A stretch of 64,000 nucleotides of DNA from DATHTC01 sp963746805 (GTDB lineage Bacteria; Actinomycetota; Thermoleophilia; Gaiellales; Gaiellaceae), in NCBI GenBank assembly GCA_963746805.1, contig CAVVCQ010000001.1:1054001-1118000 (forward strand), in the 5' to 3' direction. The position numbers and the translations under genes are program-made. Shown in pieces: positions 61,387 through 64,000 of the stretch (position 1 is the stretch's first letter; every line of letters begins with the position of its first letter). Below the pieces are notes generated by a model. The model saw only the letters and a list, made by a program, of their open reading frames with translations. It was not told the DNA's origin and did not search any database.

Positions 61387-61872
61387 GTGACGAGGCAGCT
61401 CTGGGCGCCCTGGCGGCTCGAGTACGTCCAGGCGGCGGACGAGCAGGACGGCTGCGTCTTCTGCACCGCCGCGGCGGGCGACGACGCCGAGCGCCTCGTC
61501 GTCCACCGCGGCGAGCGCGCCTTCGTGCTCCTGAACCGCTTCCCGTACTCGTCGGGCCACCTGATGATCGCCCCGGTCCGGCACGTCGGCGCGTTCGAGG
61601 AGCTCGAGCCCGAGGAGGCCGTCGAGATCCATGCGCTCGCGGCCGACGCGCTCACGGCGCTCCGCGACGTGTACGACCCGGAGGGCTTCAACCTCGGCTG
61701 GAACCTCGGCCGCGTCGCCGGCGCGGGCATCGTCGACCACGTGCACGAGCACGTCGTCCCGCGCTGGGGCGGCGACACCAACTTCATGCCGGTGCTCGCC
61801 GACGTGAAGGTCGTGCCCGAGCACTTGGACGAGACGCGGCGGCGGCTGGCCGCGGCCTGGCTGCGCCGATGA
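61387..61872 (+). CDS. HIT-family hydrolase/phosphorylase
   Basis: 161 residues. N-terminal TRQLWAPWRLEYVQ and Cys pair (CVFC) followed by FVLLNRFPYSSGHLMIAPVR and the catalytic triad HVHEHVVPRW. This subgroup is the actinobacterial Ap4A phosphorylase/AMP-forming type. Stop overlaps the next GNAT gene by 4 nt. Confidence 0.93.
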   Translation: MTRQLWAPWRLEYVQAADEQDGCVFCTAAAGDDAERLVVHRGERAFVLLNRFPYSSGHLMIAPVRHVGAFEELEPEEAVEIHALAADALTALRDVYDPEGFNLGWNLGRVAGAGIVDHVHEHVVPRWGGDTNFMPVLADVKVVPEHLDETRRRLAAAWLRR

Positions 61873-62663
61873 GCCTGCCGCGCGAGCTGCTCGAGCTCGC
61901 CGAGCACTCGAACACCTATACCCCGCTCGGAGCCGGCGAGCGGCGTCTCGAGGATCCGCGCTTCGTCGTCTGGCTCGGGCCGTCGAAGAGCCCGTGGTCG
62001 ACCGTCGTGCAGCGGCTGCGGCTCGGGGACGACGCGGACACCGCGGTGGCGGACATCCGCGAGCTCCTGCACCGGCTCGACCGGCCGCGCCGCTGCCAGT
62101 GGGAGGTCTCGGGCTCGGCGACGCCCGCCGACCTCCACGAGCGGCTGCTCACGCTCGGGTTCGAGCCCGACCCGGAGCCGGAGGTCGTCGGCATGGTGCT
62201 TACGGAGGAGCCGCCGCCGGTGCCCGCGGGCGTGATCGTTCGCCGCGTCGAGACGCTCGCCGACTACGCCGCCTCGCAGGAGATCGCGCACGTGGCGTTC
62301 GGCGTCCCGGAGGAGGACCGCGTCGCCATGCGCGTGCGCGACGCGGCCGGCTTCGAGCAGCTGCTCGCCTCACCGGACGCGGCGCTGTTCCTCGTGGAGC
62401 TCGACGGCACGCCGGTCGCGAGCGCCCGCGCTACCTTCGCCCGCGCCGGCGTGGTGCTGAACAGCGGCGCGACGCTCCCGGCCGCACGGGGCCGGGGCGC
62501 CTATCGAGCGCTCGTTCGCGCGCGCTGGGAGGAGGGAAGGCGCCGCGGCACGCCCGCCCTGGTCACGCAGGCGGGCGCGCAGTCGCGGCCGATCCTCGGC
62601 GGCCTGGGCTTCGTCGAGGTCGCGGAGATCCGCGTCCTGCTCGACGGCCCGGCCGCCGCGTAG
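61869..62663 (+). CDS. GNAT-family N-acetyltransferase, two-domain
   Basis: 264 residues. A degenerate N-terminal half (HSNTYTPLGAGERRLEDPRF) precedes a C-terminal GNAT domain with acyl-CoA loop ATLPAARGRGAYRALVRARW and terminal GAQSRPILGGLGFVEV. Translationally coupled to the HIT gene. Substrate unknown. Confidence 0.88.
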   Translation: MSLPRELLELAEHSNTYTPLGAGERRLEDPRFVVWLGPSKSPWSTVVQRLRLGDDADTAVADIRELLHRLDRPRRCQWEVSGSATPADLHERLLTLGFEPDPEPEVVGMVLTEEPPPVPAGVIVRRVETLADYAASQEIAHVAFGVPEEDRVAMRVRDAAGFEQLLASPDAALFLVELDGTPVASARATFARAGVVLNSGATLPAARGRGAYRALVRARWEEGRRRGTPALVTQAGAQSRPILGGLGFVEVAEIRVLLDGPAAA

Positions 62664-62682
62664 GGCCGGTCGGCCGCCCTGC

Positions 62683-62745
62683 TTAGAGGAGCCAGATCAG
62701 CAGCAGGATGACCAGGATGAGAACGATGATCCCGGGGATGTACAC
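62683..62745 (-). CDS. Tiny single-helix membrane protein (20 residues)
   Basis: Reading minus from GTG 62745: YIPGIIVLILVILLLIWLL after the initiator, then TAA. The whole product is one transmembrane helix. AAAGGAG lies 6 nt before the GTG, a near-ideal ribosome-binding site, which is why I call it. No other ORF covers this spacer. Confidence 0.6.
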   Translation of the reverse strand: MYIPGIIVLILVILLLIWLL

Positions 62746-62777
62746 AAGTGTCTCCTTTGTTCGCTCTCTCGTTGGAG

Positions 62778-62798
62778 GGACGCCCTCGGGAGGCGTCC
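62778..62798 (-). terminator. Hairpin between two tiny genes
   Basis: GGACGCC / GGCGTCC stem, flanked by a weaker outer repeat (CTCTCTCGTT / AACGAGCGAG). May end transcription of the 30-residue gene. Confidence 0.45.
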
Positions 62799-62820
62799 GT
62801 CGACAAGAACAACGAGCGAG

Positions 62821-62913
62821 CTAGCCGAGGAGATACGCCGCGACGAGCACGAGCCCGAAGGCCACCCCTGCGGTGAGCACCGCTGCCCTCATGCCGAACG
62901 TCACGAGCCGCAT
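62821..62913 (-). CDS. Tiny membrane protein (30 residues)
   Basis: ATG 62913 to TAG 62821. Product begins MRLVTFGMRAAVL and continues as one hydrophobic helix (GVAFGLVLVAAYLLG). No clear Shine-Dalgarno. It lies between the FAD oxidoreductase gene and the 20-residue gene on the same strand. Called mainly from its perfect small-TM composition; could be spurious. Confidence 0.4.
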   Translation of the reverse strand: MRLVTFGMRAAVLTAGVAFGLVLVAAYLLG

Positions 62914-62982
62914 GCGCTGAGTGTTCGACGCTCGGCGGCGCGCGTCCATAGGCCATTCGGCCCATCTTCGTGACGTTCCGCC

Positions 62983-64000
62983 CTATCTCCGCCCCAGCGG
63001 CATCCCCAGCAGGCTCGGGAGCGCGGCGACGGCGCGGGTGGGCGCCGAGCCGCGGCCGCCGCGCTCCTCCGCGTCCTCGACCGCGAGCGCCGCGCGGCGG
63101 ACGAGCGCCCCGCCGAGCCCCTTCAGCGGCTCCGGCGGAAGCGCGGGCGGCAGCGGACGAACGAGCGGCAGCCGGGCCCACTCGTCGTCCGCTCCGAGCA
63201 CCCGCGAGGCGAGCGCCTGCGCGAGGAGCCAGCTCGGGCCGACACCGCTGCCGGAGTAGCCGGCGGCGTAGTGGACGCGGTCGAACGCGCCGACGAACGG
63301 GAGCTGGTCGGACGAGACGTCGATGGGCCCTCCCCACCCGTGCGTGACGCGCGCGTCGGCGAGCCCAGGCAGGAGGCGCCTCAGCCCGGCCTCGGCGCGC
63401 GCGATCGCCGCGGGGTCCGTGAACAGGCTCTCACCGAGACGCCGGCCGCGCGCGATCGGGCCGCCGCCGCTGCCCATGACGACGCGGCCGTCCGCGGTCG
63501 TGCGGAAGTAGTGGACGAACATGCGGCCGTCCACGATCGCCTCGCCCCGGGTCCAGCCGATCTCGTCGAGCAGCTCGGGCGCCGGCTCGGTGGCGACGCA
63601 GAAGCTGCCGAACGCCGTCAGCCGGCGGGCGAGCGGCGCCCAGGAGGAGGCCCAGGCGTTCACCGCCACGACCACGTCCGGGGCGCGCACGCGCCCGTCC
63701 GCGGTCTCGACCTCGCCGTGCCGGACCCGCCGCACCGGCGAGTGCTCGTGGATCGCGATCCCCGCCGCTTCGGCGCGCCTGCGGAGCGCGCGGGCGAGGA
63801 GCGCCGGCTGAACGGTCGCGCCGTGCCGGACGAAGACGCCGCGGCGGAAGACGGGCGACGCGCACGTCGCCGCGACCTCGTCCGGCCCGAGCGGCACCGC
63901 CTCCTCGGGTACGCCGAGCGCGTGCGCCGCCTCCACGGTCGCGTCGACCGACGCGTCCTGCGCCGGTGCCGCCGACACCTTGAGGAACCCGCCCTCGACG
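62983..64000 (-). CDS. FAD-dependent D-amino-acid/glycine oxidase-like protein, N-terminus outside window
   Basis: The frame is open to the right edge; 338 C-terminal residues are visible. DAO-family features: VQPALLARALRRRAEAAGIA with the conserved substrate-domain strand, DVVVAVNAWASSWAPLARRL, FRTTADGRVVMGSGGG and the C-terminal FAD-binding GYSGSGVGPSWLLAQALA. The N-terminal Rossmann GxGxxG lies beyond 64000. Related enzymes are the YurR/gamma-glutamylputrescine oxidase group; substrate not assignable. Confidence 0.9.
   Translation of the reverse strand, partial: VEGGFLKVSAAPAQDASVDATVEAAHALGVPEEAVPLGPDEVAATCASPVFRRGVFVRHGATVQPALLARALRRRAEAAGIAIHEHSPVRRVRHGEVETADGRVRAPDVVVAVNAWASSWAPLARRLTAFGSFCVATEPAPELLDEIGWTRGEAIVDGRMFVHYFRTTADGRVVMGSGGGPIARGRRLGESLFTDPAAIARAEAGLRRLLPGLADARVTHGWGGPIDVSSDQLPFVGAFDRVHYAAGYSGSGVGPSWLLAQALASRVLGADDEWARLPLVRPLPPALPPEPLKGLGGALVRRAALAVEDAEERGGRGSAPTRAVAALPSLLGMPLGRR

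Noticed and set aside
59277..62291. A 1004-codon minus-strand open frame
   Set aside because: Only its middle (about 60588-61331) has signal peptide and protein-like composition; the remainder is antisense to clearly coding HIT, GNAT, GerMN and GspE-N genes.

Overview
The window looks like a chromosomal segment of a very GC-rich actinobacterium. The gene orders rimP-nusA-ylxR-infB-ylxP-rbfA-nrnA-truB-ribF, rpsO-pnp and mihF-gmk-rpoZ-coaBC are actinobacterial. The presence of pyrK, the compact style of the proteins and the very frequent leaderless start sites suggest a deep-branching class such as Thermoleophilia, but that placement is inference. I see no rRNA, CRISPR array, transposase, integrase or phage module.

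Layout. 1-4 kb: an M16 peptidase (cut by the left edge) diverges from an L,D-transpeptidase/thioesterase pair; two paralogous secreted fibre proteins follow. 4-7 kb: pnp and rpsO. 7-9.6 kb: a serine hydrolase and a gamma-glutamyltransferase. 9.5-17 kb: the translation/transcription operon from rimP to ribF, with a hairpin in its leader. 17-20 kb: transporter, VOC, NTF2-like and dtd genes. 20-26 kb: a TPR protein, a sugar-nucleotidyltransferase and a TgpA/DUF58/MoxR operon. 26-28 kb: coaBC, rpoZ, gmk, mihF. 28-37 kb: pyrimidine operon pyrR-pyrB-pyrC-carA-carB-[540 bp spacer with repeats]-pyrK-pyrD; pyrR has a PyrR-type RNA hairpin over its Shine-Dalgarno. 37-42 kb: glycosyltransferase, methyltransferase, RNase Z, a LysM protein behind a perfect SOS box, a phosphodiesterase. 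42-49 kb: a secreted glycoside-hydrolase-like protein, a DUF1611 protein, a two-component system with a cupredoxin, and a dipeptide-epimerase-type racemase; this stretch is full of frameshifts. 49-64 kb: two tandem M43-type secreted metalloproteases, GNAT, DHFR-like, tRNA-Arg(CCG), TPM-like protein, amidohydrolase, HPP, MFS, CorA, a matrixin-like protease, a lone GspE N-domain, a GerMN lipoprotein, HIT, two tiny membrane proteins and a DadA-like oxidase cut by the right edge.

Most notable: (1) a 273-bp hairpin-rich intergenic repeat present twice (19883-20155 and 29971-30243), each copy starting 2-5 nt after a stop codon; (2) a 168-bp perfectly centred palindromic element wedged between moxR and DUF58; (3) a LexA-type SOS box inside the promoter of a membrane-LysM protein, as in YneA/ChiZ division inhibitors; (4) a recurring promoter signature TANNNT followed 6-7 nt later by ATG/GTG, implying many leaderless mRNAs; (5) collagen-like plus octapeptide beta-helix fibre proteins; (6) a PyrR operator hairpin; (7) a CarB with a much reduced oligomerisation domain. 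About a dozen genes, including the normally essential coaBC and carA, carry single frameshifts, nearly all of the 1-nt-insertion type, which points to residual assembly error rather than gene death.
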